From Trematomus loennbergii (lineage: Eukaryota; Chordata; Actinopteri; Perciformes; Nototheniidae): a DNA stretch of 64,000 nt. The notes under the pieces were generated by a model. It was not told the origin of the DNA. It ran no database searches and saw only the letters and a program-made list of their open reading frames with translations. Below are positions 12,301 to 22,989 of this stretch, in pieces. Location of the stretch: positions 3,507,760 to 3,571,759 of the forward strand of contig JAAOOA010000056.1 in NCBI GenBank assembly GCA_012861695.1. Reading direction: 5' to 3'. Made by a program: the position numbers and the translations under genes. The stretch's first letter is position 1. Every line of letters starts with the position of its first letter.

Positions 12301-14151
12301 CAGATGCATGCATGTGGTGTGTGTGTCTTCTGGGCGGCAGGTCAGCTCGGTAATTGGATAAGAGGGGGTGCGTGTGCCGATCGGCGGGTTAAAACCTGAC
12401 GGATTGGTGGAGGAGAGATTGGATCATGTTGGCTAAGTCCAACCCGTTTGTCATGGAACTCAGCTGATCCTGGGCCAGCCTTGTTGGGTGTCTGCCTGTC
12501 ACTGTGCACGTAGGCAGCAAGGCAGTGGCAGGGTGGAGGGAGCAGAGAGCAGGCAGTGACGGGAACATACGCTCCGGTACACCTTGCCCAGTGCTATCTT
12601 ATTGATCACCCCCGCTAATGAGAAGATTAGGGCAGTTATGTTGGTTGATTAGCTCCCATGGTTTGTGGACTATATACTGAACTCCGCGGGGGAAACTTGC
12701 TCTTCTCTTCCTCCTGTGTGTCAGGAATATTGACCCGAAACCTTTTAAGTTAGTCTTTTGTAGACAGTTCACAGTGGTGGAAGGAATATTCAGACTTGCT
12801 TAAGTAAAAGTAGCAATACTAAATTGTAAACATACTCTGTTACAAGTAGAAGCCCTGTATTCCTTTTTTTTTTAATAACTACATAACAATCCATAAATCA
12901 CAAAAACAATAGAGAGAAAAAGGGAAAAAAAGTCCTGCATTAAATATCTTACTTAGAGGTAGAGAGGGTACAAAAGTATTGGGATCAAAATATATTTAAA
13001 GTACCATAAGTAAAAGTACTCATTATGTGGCTTATTTACTATTTTGTATTTGCTAATAATCCCAGTAGTTGAGTAGAAGTATAATTTATCATAACAGTAA
13101 CATACACAGATAAAGTACAAATACTTTGAATACAAAATGAATCTTTTAAAATCACCTACCGTGGTGGTAGGTGTCATATCATTTTAATGTCCAATTTCAG
13201 ATTTGGTTGATTCATATTATAGTACTCACATGTCATGTGTTCTTTATATGTAAACAATATCTGAGTCTCAAATACATGTAGTGGAATAGAAGTATTTGAA
13301 GCATAAAATAGAAATGCTCAAGTACAATTATGTTGAAATAGTAATATAATACTTGAGTAAATGTACTTAGTTACAATCCACCACTGCAGGTCCCATGTTT
13401 ACCTGCTTATCTGCCCCATGATTTCCCTTCACTTCTAAATGAATTTCCCATGGCATATGTCACGTTATCTCTGAGTTATCTGTAAGGCTGTCTGCTGGAC
13501 TGTACTGTGCTGCTCTGATAACTTCTACTTTCTGTTGGGGGTTTATCTGCTGCCATGTTTGCTTTTGTTCAAGAAGATAGATGGTCACAGCGACAGTTGC
13601 AGTGCTACACACACGCGAGTAAGATCACTGCAGCCTTGACAAGTTCACAGATAAGTTCTGCTTTGGGTTGCTTTGCTCCTGTTTTAAAAAAGGAGGCGAT
13701 ACAGGATTGATTCTGCAGATTGGGTGTGCAGTTTAAGATCCGAGACTAAGCATAGTTCCATTTTGCCCCATTGCCACTCCCCTATATATCTACTTCTGTC
13801 TTGATGTGTCTCTGGCGTGACCTTCCATCTCATAAACTGAGCACTGTAACAGATACTGCAGCGGCTATAGTGTCTAGCTCAACGTCAAACTGTTAGATGT
13901 TCATTTCTCATCTCTGTGCCTCCCATGGGTGACCCTGCTGCCTCAGTTCACCCTTTAAGTTTAGATTGTAAAGTGTTGGGTGGAGTTGGCTCAGTTTGCT
14001 TTTGGCTCCAGCTGCTTGTTTTAAAATCGTGCAAACCCAGGCACCAACTTCTTATGCTGTCAAGTGTTCCTTCTGCTCCTACCAAACAAAAACTGTCATG
14101 TAAATAAAGAATGACAACACAAACTCAGACTGCACCCAATACATTTTCTTT

Positions 14152-14188
<37 letters not shown>

Positions 14189-17100
14189 GATAGATAGTTT
14201 ATTCATCCCAAATTGGAAAATTGTTTTGTCACAGCGGCTGTGCATTTCACAAGTTAAACATTATTTAAAAGATAAAATACGATAAAAATATAATAATCAT
14301 TTAAATTAACATTATCACCAAGTATATACAAATGTACAATAGAAAAGACAAATATAATACTGAAAAGAACTGAAAGGTTGACTTTAATTAAATGTATTAT
14401 GTCAACAGATTTCTCATAACTGTATTAGGTTAGTTGAAAGCAATACTATTAAGTTTTAATACAGAATATTAGGTTCAACTTAATATTATTGCTTTCAACT
14501 AACCTAATACAGTTATGGGAAATTTGTTGACATAATACATTTAATTAAAGTCAATATTCAGTTTTTCCAGTGCACTAGAGCATGGGTTCCCAAAGTGGGA
14601 GTCGTGAGATGATTACAAAAAAAGAATTAAATTATATTATTATTAATAATAACGTGTGCATAGACATTTTCAGGGGCGGACTGGCCATCTGTATAATTTC
14701 CCCGCAGTGAGGCTCCCCCCGTTGATAATCCACTAGCGCAGTGTTTCTCAAACTTTTTCATACCAAGGACACTTAACCAATAAAAAAACACTCACGGACC
14801 ACCTAACTCCACAAATATCCAAAAACAATAGGCCTGCTCACCACTCCAACAGTACATAACAGCCTAATAATGACAGCTTAAAGGTGGGGTAGGTAATTTT
14901 GGAGAAACCAGGCTCGAGATCGCTAGAATTTGAAAATACACAGCCGGAAAAAATCTGCCACTTCCTTATAGAGCCCCTCCTCCAACACACACGAACGCGC
15001 ACATGACCAATGAGGGCACGAGATAAGTTGTGCACAGATGGAAGGCTGACAGGCAGGTAGGCCATCCAGTTATTTTAGCCGGGCCGGCTAAAATGATTGG
15101 TCGTACTTTTTACAGTATACAGCTTCCACAGATGACATTTTTGTATGGATTTATTGTCAAAGCATTAAGATATTCATTGCTATCGGGATGTTAAGAGCAT
15201 TCCATGGAATATAACAAAAAGTGTATCTCGAGCCGGTTTCTCAAACTTACCTACCCCACCTTTAACCTTCTCTATATCGCCTCGTTCACACATTAAATCA
15301 ACAATACAAATACAACTACAGATTATATAAGCATTTAGTTCAAATGCGATTTAAAACGCTCTCAGGTTTTACACCTCTTATGAAATGTAGACTACATTTA
15401 TTACGGGTTTATGTCCGAGCAACAGACTCACAGATCGCTGGCTACTGAGAGAAATGCAAAATACACCGCATGTAGTACGACACAAACCTCCGCTGTGGAT
15501 TTTCAAAACAAAATACAGTAAAACTTTGGTCGCAGGCCCAAGTTTAACTCTCTGAGGTCTAAGCCCTTTTTTCACATGTTAGGCTCGTATGGGCTTTTTT
15601 TGTAAAAATGCTATTAGAACATGAACCTTGGTGACCATCGGGCTGGCCTGCATGGTCTGCCTACACAACAACAATAAAAAAACGTTTATGCAGCCCCAAC
15701 AACAGCCTCTGATCATCAACAGACTTCATGCAATGCTTCATTGGAGGCATATATTAGATAATAATCTCTCTCACTCCTAAAAATCTAAATCTACTTTCAG
15801 CATGGATAAATGTTCATTAAAGACATCCATTGTTTGTTCTATATGCTTCTTGAAATCCTAAAAACCACATCGTTTTTCTAGAACAGATTACAAATCAGTT
15901 GACAGGGGTCGCCAGTGTCCGGCACAGTTATTTTGGGGGTCGCGGGTTGAAAAGTTTGGGAACCCCTGCACTAGAGTATCTAAATAATACACAATATACT
16001 GAATACTTTAGAATATACAATCTCACTAAGCTACAGAAATATATAGAATTATACTTCAGACACACATTATACATTACATTTACTTGGTTAATATGCTGTT
16101 ATTTGTTGAAATATAATGTTGGGACTGAGTATTTTGGTGGAAGAGCAGGATAACAACAATAGAAAAAGTGATGTTGGCTTTCCTGGACTTTCAAGACTTT
16201 AGGACGATTTTGCATGAGTGTCTGTGTCTGCCCTTTTCTGCAGAATTCGCTCTATAGCTTAGATCTCTCTCTGTCTCTCCCTTTTTGCTTCCCTTGCAGC
16301 CACTGTGCGCCTTGCTCAGAGAGAAGAAAGCGCTTGTTTGTGCAGGACCCTCTCACCTGTAAATGTTCCTGCAAATTCACACAGTTAGACTGCAAGTCCA
16401 GGCAACTTGAGTTAAACGAAAGAACTTGCAGGTTTGTTTACCATACATACTCGATAAACAACGTGCCTTTAAACCCCCTTTATTATTTTCTCCCCCCCTA
16501 CCTGTCTACCCATCTCTGTGCTTGCTGCAAAGTTTGTTCTCCTGCTGAGGAACGCATGCTTCTCCCTGCTTCTTGGTCCTGTGTTGGTGTTTGGGAATGT
16601 GGCAGCTCTGTGCTTCTCTGTGCTTGCATTGTGTTTTTGTACAGTCACGTCACATTTGTTCATTGCTTATGATGTTTTTAGATCCAAATGTAGTTTTTAT
16701 CCAGTCTGAATGCTCAAGATGTTAGTGCTTGCATGACACTATGTTATTATACCAGGGTTAGAAACTCCCAAACGTCTAGTTAGATTGATATATGTTTATG
16801 ACAGAACGTTTTGCTTATTTTAATAATGGACCTTGTTTTAGCTAGATGAAAAAACACATTATATAAGGGAAAGGATTTTGTGGTTTTATAAGCTTAAGAG
16901 TGGAGCATTATGCATATAAAGGGTTGGTTAACCCATCTTTTCACTCACCTTTGGTGGTAGCTTTGCAGAGACTCAATGCTTAGAGATATCCACTTCCTGC
17001 CACCCTAATACAATAGTAGTGAATGCAATCTAATTTGGGATGCTGGAAAAATAGTCTATGCAGAAAATCTCCATCAGTTAGCTTTTTTCTCATACTGAAA

Positions 17101-18029
17101 AATCTCCATTTGCTGCTGAAGACTTTGAGAAAAAGACAGAAAGCACCAGGGGGAGAAGTTAGTAAATTATGCAAGTCTTTAGTGTTTTATTGCCATAGTT
17201 AAGCAATACAACAGTACATTGGAGACAAGACAGTGATAATATCTTAATCAATCTGTGAGGGGGTATTTAATCTGGCTTTGTTACCAGTAGACAATGAGTT
17301 TGTAACAATGTCCATGATGTTCCAGTTTTCTACAAAGCAGGTGTTCATGCTTGCAGTTTACTGACTTTTACTCAGAGGGGGTTTCACTCATTCTGTACTG
17401 TTTGCAGCACAGCTGATAGAGAGGTGCTGCCCCTAGTTAACAAGGTCTCACTACCTCCCCTGACCCAACCACTTCCATGACCTCTGACCCCCCAAGCCCC
17501 CCCCCACCACCCCCCTGAGGGATCTCCCACACTGATTTGGATTTGCAGAGCCAACACACTCATGCTCAGTGGTCAGGAGAAATAGTGCAGGCTGACCTAA
17601 GGATGGGGGGGGATCTCTGGAAGTGGGGTTAGGTGCCTGTTCAACCTCACCACTTAAACCTACCCCCAATTCCAGCTATAACCCCCACCCTGAACCCAAT
17701 GCTCCCAGAAAACACACACGTACTGTTTGGCTTATTTAATTGAAAAGACCAAACTTTTTTGTATAAAAGGTACATTTTATATATAGCAGAAAAAGTACCA
17801 GGAGGTGCAAACTGACCCAGATCATACAACCCCGACCCCCTCCTGACCATCCCCTTTTGCTTTTGCTCTGCCCTGCCTTTACATAATCCCTCGTTTTGCA
17901 TGGAGCAGTTGTGTGTGAGACATCGTGTTGATCATATTCTGAGACTAGGCTGTTTAAAACAAATATTCTGGCATCATCTAACCAGATTTGTTCCTTGTCT
18001 TCCACAGATGTGAGAGACCGAGGAGGTGA
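6299..18029 (+). CDS. vegfa: Vascular endothelial growth factor A (vegfa), seven coding exons, one frame break in exon 3
   Basis: This is a secreted, dimeric PDGF/VEGF-family ligand that binds VEGF receptor tyrosine kinases and drives blood-vessel growth. Exons are 6299-6364, 7673-7715, 9952-10180, 11182-11258, 11344-11376, 16300-16431 and 18008-18029, all with GT-AG junctions and compatible phases. Visible parts are a signal peptide ([19 protein letters not shown]), eight cystine-knot cysteines (SLC, SC, RCGGCC, LEC, SCIC), a heparin-binding cysteine-rich exon ([20 protein letters not shown]) and a short last exon ending CERPRR. The composition matches a VEGF165-like isoform; no basic exon 6 was seen. 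Exons sum to 602 bp, one short of 603, because exon 3 appears to lack one A near 10107. As written the frame hits a stop at the exon 3/4 junction. Fish have two vegfa ohnologues, and which one this is remains unresolved. Confidence 0.93.
6365..7672 (+). other. vegfa: vegfa intron 1 with a GC-rich block
   Basis: The intron is mostly AT-rich, but about 6880-7060 is strongly GC- and CpG-rich (CCCCCGGGGCTCC, CCCCCGGCCCGGC). Such an island within 1 kb of the first exon could be a second regulatory element or alternative promoter. This is inferred from composition alone. Confidence 0.45.
7673..7715 (+). CDS. vegfa: vegfa coding exon 2
   Basis: A 43-bp exon encoding [14 protein letters not shown] and the first base of the next codon. 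The acceptor is CTCTTACAG and the donor GTAAGT. It links the signal peptide to the growth-factor domain. It is shorter than the mammalian exon but keeps the same phase. Confidence 0.88.
7716..9951 (+). other. vegfa: vegfa intron 2, no other gene
   Basis: No coding sequence or bounded transposon is recognised. A short direct duplication (GGAATTTAACCTA, twice) lies at about 8497-8525. Confidence 0.5.
9952..10180 (+). CDS. vegfa: vegfa coding exon 3 (cystine-knot core) with a one-base deletion
   Basis: The first part reads [20 protein letters not shown] through TYIPSCVVL in one frame. The second part reads [20 protein letters not shown] in the next frame. The switch falls at CTCAACGC (10104-10110), where one missing A restores the family pattern. 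The exon is then 230 bp (2 + 76 codons) and compatible with both neighbours. Acceptor CTTTCCACAG and donor GTGAGC are intact. Without the base, translation stops at the exon 4 boundary. Sequencing error, allelic variant and true null allele cannot be told apart here. Confidence 0.92.
10190..10494. mobile_element. MITE in vegfa intron 3 (TTAA family)
   Basis: The copy starts just after the exon 3 donor. It shares a long block with 28537-28740: CAGGTTCATA, then CATGCTTTAATGTTCAAAAG, then CTCTTTATTTTTCTCA, then CTGAAACCAGAGCCCAGTC. The right end reads GCATAATAGGGCCCC followed by TTTAAAG, giving the CCTATTATGC terminus seen at 1076. The left terminus is too diverged to place exactly. Confidence 0.65.
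11182..11258 (+). CDS. vegfa: vegfa coding exon 4
   Basis: A 77-bp exon encoding [20 protein letters not shown] and then TSCICR. It carries the last two knot cysteines (CIC, where mammals have CEC). The acceptor is TTCTCTTCAAG and the donor GTAAGA. The length equals the mammalian exon. Confidence 0.92.
11344..11376 (+). CDS. vegfa: vegfa coding exon 5 (linker)
   Basis: A 33-bp exon encoding [10 protein letters not shown] and two bases of the following Tyr codon. The acceptor is TTCATTTCAG and the donor GTAAGT. It is the short basic linker between the receptor-binding and heparin-binding domains. Phase 2 at both ends matches its neighbours. Confidence 0.85.
11377..12771 (+). other. vegfa: vegfa intron 5, repeat-poor part
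   Basis: About 11990-12700 is richer in GC than its surroundings, lacks recognisable transposon ends and has many non-repetitive words. It is a reasonable place to look for a conserved non-coding element. No specific factor site is claimed. Confidence 0.35.
12772..13386. mobile_element. Non-autonomous DNA element with CAGTGGTGGA termini
   Basis: The left end CAGTGGTGGAAGG at 12772 mirrors the right end TCCACCACTG at 13386. The interior has repeated short words such as AAAAGTAG, GTAGAAG and AAGTACTC, shared with the copy at 41060-41696. The ends are hAT-like, but no matching 8-bp flanking duplication could be seen. Confidence 0.6.
14153..14345 (-). mobile_element. TAGA microsatellite joined to a LINE-type 3' tail
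   Basis: TAGA repeats at 14153-14197 pass straight into TTTATTCATCCCAAATTGG, a common 3' end of fish LINEs read from the opposite strand (GGGATGAATAAA tail). The rest up to about 14345 is AT-rich 3'UTR-like sequence. Confidence 0.6.
14359..14572. repeat. Palindromic MITE copy 1
   Basis: The two halves are reverse complements around about 14465: TGTATTAGGTTAGTTGAAAG on the left and its complement on the right, with flanking AATGTATTATGTCAACA and TGTTGACATAATACATT. Ends are ACTGAAAAGAACTGAAA and CAGTTTTTCCAGTG. Two more copies lie at 20048-20256 and 27301-27500. Confidence 0.8.
14581..15968. mobile_element. hAT element, 1.39 kb, with 8-bp target duplication CACTAGAG
   Basis: The left end CATGGGTTCCCAAAG and the right end (opposite strand CAGGGGTTCCCAAAC) are flanked by CACTAGAG at 14573-14580 and 15969-15976. 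It landed at the right tip of palindromic MITE copy 1. A second hAT-like end (CAGTGTTTCTCAAAC at about 14740) and a complete TTAA MITE (14882-15261) are nested inside. No transposase frame is visible. Confidence 0.82.
14882..15261. mobile_element. TTAA MITE, 380 bp, AGGTGGGGTAGGTAA termini, copy 1
   Basis: Perfect 15-bp terminal inverted repeats (AGGTGGGGTAGGTAA) are flanked by TTAA at 14878-14881 and 15262-15265. A second, very similar copy is at 24521-24882. The interior contains a GC-rich dyad (TAGCCGGGCCGGCTA). TTAA duplication indicates mobilisation by a PiggyBac- or Kolobok-type transposase. Confidence 0.88.
16300..16431 (+). CDS. vegfa: vegfa heparin-binding exon (exon 7 type)
   Basis: A 132-bp exon encoding [20 protein letters not shown] and continuing [20 protein letters not shown] then RTC. 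The length equals mammalian exon 7. Its cysteines and basic residues form the heparin/neuropilin-binding domain of the VEGF165-type isoform. The acceptor is CCCTTGCAG and the donor GTTTGT. Confidence 0.95.
16432..18007 (+). other. vegfa: vegfa last intron
   Basis: No gene or bounded repeat is recognised. A C-rich stretch (CCCCCCCCACCACCCCCC) lies at about 17497-17515. Confidence 0.5.
18008..18029 (+). CDS. vegfa: vegfa last coding exon (exon 8 type)
   Basis: After acceptor GTCTTCCACAG, 22 bases complete the Arg codon and encode CERPRR followed by TGA at 18027-18029. This corresponds to the pro-angiogenic C-terminus CDKPRR of mammalian VEGF-A. The 22-bp length matches. Confidence 0.92.
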
Positions 18030-18456
18030 GACCAACAACACTGTTATGAAGGAATTATTTTCTTGGCTCAGCACTTTGAAAACCTGAGGATGCATTCCCT
18101 GCCAGGACACGAAACGACAACGCAAGACAGGACATTCTTAAACGCAACTCTTGCCAGTGTTTGTTTTCCGTATAAAGATATTAATATATATGTACATATA
18201 CTATAAGTACATCGACAATGTGTATTGCTGCTACGTAAAAAAAGACACTATTTAAAGCAAAACGAATGCGCCACTGGCGTGTGAACGGGAAATGTTTCAG
18301 TGGCGTTCTGCTCATGGGTAGAATTTGTAGAAGAGATTTTATGTGACATTTCACTGGATGCTAGTCTGCTGTGGATATCTTAAAAATATTTTTTAGTAAC
18401 AAAAACGAGCAGTGCAGCAGGAGCTGAGCTCCCCCTCCAAACTCTGACAAAGGAGA

Positions 18457-18502
18457 CTTGAAGAAGAAGAGAAGAAGAAGAAGAAGAAGGAGGAAAGGAA
18501 GA
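18457..18502 (+). repeat. GAA-rich purine tract in the vegfa 3'UTR
   Basis: A run of GAAGAAGAAGAGAAGAAG units ending in GGAGGAAAGG. Its long open frames on both strands are a consequence of the repeat. Confidence 0.85.
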
Positions 18503-20047
18503 GGAGCCTCTGTTGTACTTGAACTGAAATGCAGGTCCAAGAACTGTTTCCCTCTGAGACATGATGTGAAGCTTTGTCCCCACTGTATGGACCGACTCTG
18601 TGTGGAAACACACCTGGAAAGTCTCTCAGAGTTTCCTGAAGTAACTGTGGATGCAGGTGATGTGCCGTGGTGACGGATAAATGTGAAGATGACCTTCTTT
18701 CCTGGGAGGGTTACGTGACAATGGCAGGAACTGAACCAAAGAGTAGCTCATGGGAAGACTAGCAAGTACAAATATTTTATGTTAAAAAAATATGAAAATT
18801 GGGTTAGTGTTCAGGTTTTTCTTTCAGGGTTAAAGTTAATAAACCACTTCCTGGTTCTGGTTCCGCCTCCTTCATGTAACCCTTTCCTCGATTGGAAACC
18901 AGACGTGTCTCTCTTTGTGCACAGAGTTTATAATTTACATTTTGAGGTATTGTGTTTCTTTCACAAAATGTCTTGAGACCAGGCTGTCTAAAGGGATATT
19001 ACTGTAGGTATATACGGAGACAAGAAGTGAACGGACAAGCTGATCACATCAGATCCGCACCTCACAGTACAAATCCACAAACTTCCTTATTTAATGGCTT
19101 TGTGTGTGTTCCAAAGAAAAAATCAGGCATCCACAGAAAACCTAAACGATCTGTATATACTTACTAGATATCCCTTTGTCTAGTACACTTCATTTTATTT
19201 ATAGAAAATCCTCAGTATTCTGCATACTGATATTTATATTCAGTGTTAAGGTTATTTTTTAAAGTGTATTATCGGAGATTGAATGGAGAACGTGTATGAC
19301 TGTTGACTCCTTTTTTGTGGGAAAAAGGACCGATGCTTTGACATTCCTGATTTAAACTAAAGCTGTTTCTCAGCGGCTAGAGGGGTGGGGGAGGGGGATT
19401 ATGGTGGGCCTGTTGACCGATATTAACCCCTACCACCAACATGTGCATGAATGATGCGCCAACACAGGTGTTTTTCATTTTGGACTGGGGACATGGACAT
19501 GTGGTTTTGCACTTGTTGGCCCAAAGGCACATGGAAGACTGAAGTAGTCTGCTGCTCAGCTCAGACCTAATTTAGTGAAGACTGTCCAATCAGACGGGGG
19601 CCTCCAGTCTGACGGTGGAAAACTGGCACGGTGTCTCTATGACCTCAACCCAGCCTCATTCCTAAGTATTACACTGATGTGTGCTTCAGTAGCCACTTGG
19701 CACAAATTACCGTAATGCTACATTTTGACGAATGAGAAAAGAGCTTCCTCATTGATGAGCCATAATAGAGGAGAAAATAGGATATAAAGTTGGTAATGAT
19801 GAAGAAATAGTATAATATAATTTAAAAATACTTTACAGATGTTTTATACTATATAAACTAATTTAAATGTAAGGTCACTGATGTGCCTCCATATATTATG
19901 TATATCATTTTGAATATATCTGGCTCAGATTGATGTTTAGGAGCTGTGCTTTTACATCATCTAATTCTGATACAGTTTTTTCTAGTGGCGGAGGAAACAA
20001 ATGAAAATAATCGATTTCTGATTCTGAATGACAGTCATTCAAATGTG

Positions 20048-20256
20048 CACTTGAAAAATTGAAACATTACCTTTAATTTAATCTTATATCAATATTTCAC
20101 ATAACTGTATTAGGTTAGTTGAAAGCAATAATATTAAGTTTAAATCTCAAATATTAGGTTCAACTTAATATTATTGATTTCAACTAACCTAATAGTTATG
20201 TGAAATGTGTTGACATAATACATTAAATTAATGTCAATGTTTCAGTTTTTTCAGTG
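20048..20256. repeat. Palindromic MITE copy 2, inside the predicted vegfa 3'UTR
   Basis: Same structure as 14359-14572: GTATTAGGTTAGTTGAAAGC and its complement, flanked by TGTTGACATAATACATTAAA on the right half. Ends are CACTTGAAAAATTGAAAC and TTCAGTTTTTTCAGTG. If transcribed it would form a long hairpin in the mRNA. Confidence 0.8.
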
Positions 20257-20559
20257 TGTGAATGCTAATTGGACTAGCTCCTCAAACTGGAGTCCTTTTC
20301 CCTATTCCCCTTTTAGCTGAGCGTCGGTCTGCCACCCTCACACTGAGGCCTGAGCGTGTTCCCTGAACGCACCCTCCACTTCTCTGATGACGACAACATT
20401 CTATTTGTATTTAAAAGACTATTTCTTGAGTTTGTACAGCCACACATTTTTAGTATATTTTCACATTAATATATTTATTGCTGTAAAATGTTTTACAATA
20501 TTAATACTCTTTTTGTTGTTTTTAGTGTAAGTATTAAAACATAATATTTATTTTGAAAA

Positions 20560-22204
20560 AAAAAAATCTGTTCTTATTATTTATTGTCTTTGAAAGCTTG
20601 CGTTTTTAGTGTGAAAACCTTGTTGGATACAGCTGAGTGGAACATTACAGGACAGATATTTCACATCCTGTTGATCATTAACAGACATGATCTGTTGCCA
20701 GGTACAATAGTTTGTTGGTGTACATTTCCAGCAAAGGGTAGCAAGATATTTCTAAGAATAATTTATATGCGTTTGATATACTGTATTTGAACTGGTTGGG
20801 ATTCAATCATAATTGTTTTATAATGCTACAGTAGTTTCCATTGTATTCTCATGTGCTACTGTTTTGAAGTCTACTTCAAAAAGTACTAATGTTGAGTATT
20901 TTTTTGTTAAGTTCTCAGTAGTTAATTAGTCATCTTTAATCATTTTTTAGGAGCCATTGTGTATTTTGTTGCCTGATAGGTCTCTCAAAGTCATGTTGTA
21001 AACTGCAATTTGGCAAGACTGTCAATAATGTTTTTTTTCTTTTTAAAAACAAGGACAACCTTTTCATAATCTCAACCAAGAACACAGTATTCTGTACTTA
21101 AAACATAGGTGAAGTCTCTTTGACACCACCCAGAGTTTTCTGATGAGGGCAATGGAGGTCAAAGTGTTTGGCTCTGGCCTTAGTCATCTTGGCAGTGACA
21201 AGACCACCTGACTCCCAGTCTCATTCGTAAATGCAGAAAGAGGTAGATCATTATTTGATTAGTTGAGTTTCAACCCAAAAATGATGTATTTAGACCAAAA
21301 CTGTTTTTTGTACCCGGCTATAAACATGTTTGTAGCGGCTGTCAAGTTAGCATTTTAGCATGGGGGTCTGTGGGGATTGACTCCCTTTTGGAGCCGCCCT
21401 TGCCACTGAGAACTACAGTTTTTGGCATTTGGGTGTTGGCTTCGTCTTTCATCATTGGGTGTCCACAATCTTCCAGGTGCTGCCAAAAATGAAGTGGGCG
21501 TCAGAAAGGACCAGGTCAGGTCAGGTCACATCTCGATCTTCCACCCAAATAATAAATGTCAGTTCATGTTCATGTCGGGCTGTCGGTCACTAAACCGACT
21601 CCTGCACACAACTCCAGGATCTTTGAGCTGTGTGTGTAGGGTGTGTACCTAGCAGGACTGTCAAAGGGTGGATGAGTTCCCCCATTCAACTGGGAAACCA
21701 ACGGCCATCTATACCTGGAGAGAAGATCAACACCACCAGGGAAACAGCTGACTGAAACATAATGTATTACCATAGCATATCACACAGGCAGGACCACACG
21801 CCAATTTACTCACAATGACAATGTCTTGTTCAAAACCTCAGTACCAATCTTCATGGCAACCCATTCCTTTTAGTTTTCAAGACATTCCACCCGCTGATGG
21901 ACCAAAGTGGTGGACCGACCAATCAGCAGTGCCATCCATGCAGCAACGCCGCAGCAGGTTTAACCTCCTGATTCGGGCACAACATCGACAAAACTCTATG
22001 GGTCATTTGGTTTTGATGGATTTCTTAGTAGTGGCTGTTAACAGCTTTATAAATGTAGTCCATTTACAATTACTAGGTACAATAAGCACAATGCACAGGT
22101 GAAGCAACATGTGTATTTCCTGATCTTTTCAGCCTCATAAGCAGAGGCATTTTAGTCTTACTGTATGTTTTGAATTAGATCGGCTTTCAAGTACTTCACT
22201 TTAA
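20560..22204. other. Intergenic, no gene recognised
   Basis: AT-rich sequence without recognisable coding similarity or clear transposon ends. Short open frames here have no family resemblance. Confidence 0.5.
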
Positions 22205-22989
22205 CCTGTTAAGCCCGAGAGACCCCGGAACCGGGGTACAGCCGCAACATCTTGCAGGAAACAGTGTCTGAGGGCATGTTCATTTAATAAAACTATGAAT
22301 GTTTTATATCCATGTAACGGGAAGAAACTCATCTAACTGATCATTTTTATTTTTTATTTCAAAAGAAAACCCACAATGCTAACACTGAGCCTCTGAATTA
22401 GCAACGAGCGAAAAATGCTAACACCTTACTGCACTGAAAATCACTCACAAAACCTTATTATTTATCTTTTCACCACATCCAACACATCGTTTCACATCGT
22501 GAGGTGACACAGAATCTAACGACACCGACATTACCACTGAATTATACGTATTTGCGACGTTATAAGCAAAAACGGACATCAAAACAGGTGACGCTAGGTA
22601 GCTAAAAATGCTAACATTTTTATCTTGGCTCTGTAGTCTCTCCAAAGTGGTCTTCAATGGCATTACAACGATAAAAACGCTGCTGAAGTTAATCCATATT
22701 AATCTAATGTGTGATTTCTGATAATCCAAGTGTTGAAGCACTTCAGAAAAGAAGATTTCAGGCATAAATTAGGCAGTGCTGGGTTTGGGTGCTGCTAAAT
22801 ACTCAGAAGAATGCTGCAAATCATTTGATCTGTGATTAAAGGCAATTCTTTTTCAATATCAGGCCAACTTTGCCCTCATGTTATTTAGAGTTTGGCTGTA
22901 TTTTCAAATGCTCCTTCACTAATGCCAGAGACAAAAGGGAACCTAGGACCAAGACATGTGTTTAATGCAAGGGAAAACCTGCAGGTCTG
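22205..22989. other. Possible unclassified repeat
   Basis: Begins with CCTGTTAAGCCCGAGAGACC and a small GC dyad (CCCCGGAACCGGGG), which looks like a repeat terminus. No matching right end was found, so it is left unclassified. Confidence 0.3.

Larger units (their letters stand above)
18030..20550 (+). other. vegfa: Predicted vegfa 3'UTR with two candidate poly(A) signals
   Basis: No other frame follows the stop. A proximal AATAAA lies at 18838-18843 and a distal ATTAAA at 20533-20538, the latter just upstream of an A-run. AU-rich words (TTATTTATAG near 19196, ATATTTATTTTG near 20541) could confer mRNA instability, as known for VEGF-A. A GAA-rich tract is at 18457-18502, and a MITE is inserted at 20048-20256. 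The 3' end is inferred. Confidence 0.5.

Noticed and set aside
16214..16672. A 152-codon frame around 16.3-16.4 kb as an independent gene
   Set aside because: Only 16300-16431 is coding, as the vegfa heparin-binding exon; the rest is intron read-through.
16432..18007. A basic exon 6 for longer vegfa isoforms
   Set aside because: No in-phase, lysine/arginine-rich segment with splice sites was seen here or in 11377-16299, so none is annotated.
18458..18673. Lysine/arginine-rich frame following the vegfa stop
   Set aside because: It is the GAA-rich tract in the 3'UTR; its complement also gives an open frame of Ser/Leu repeats.
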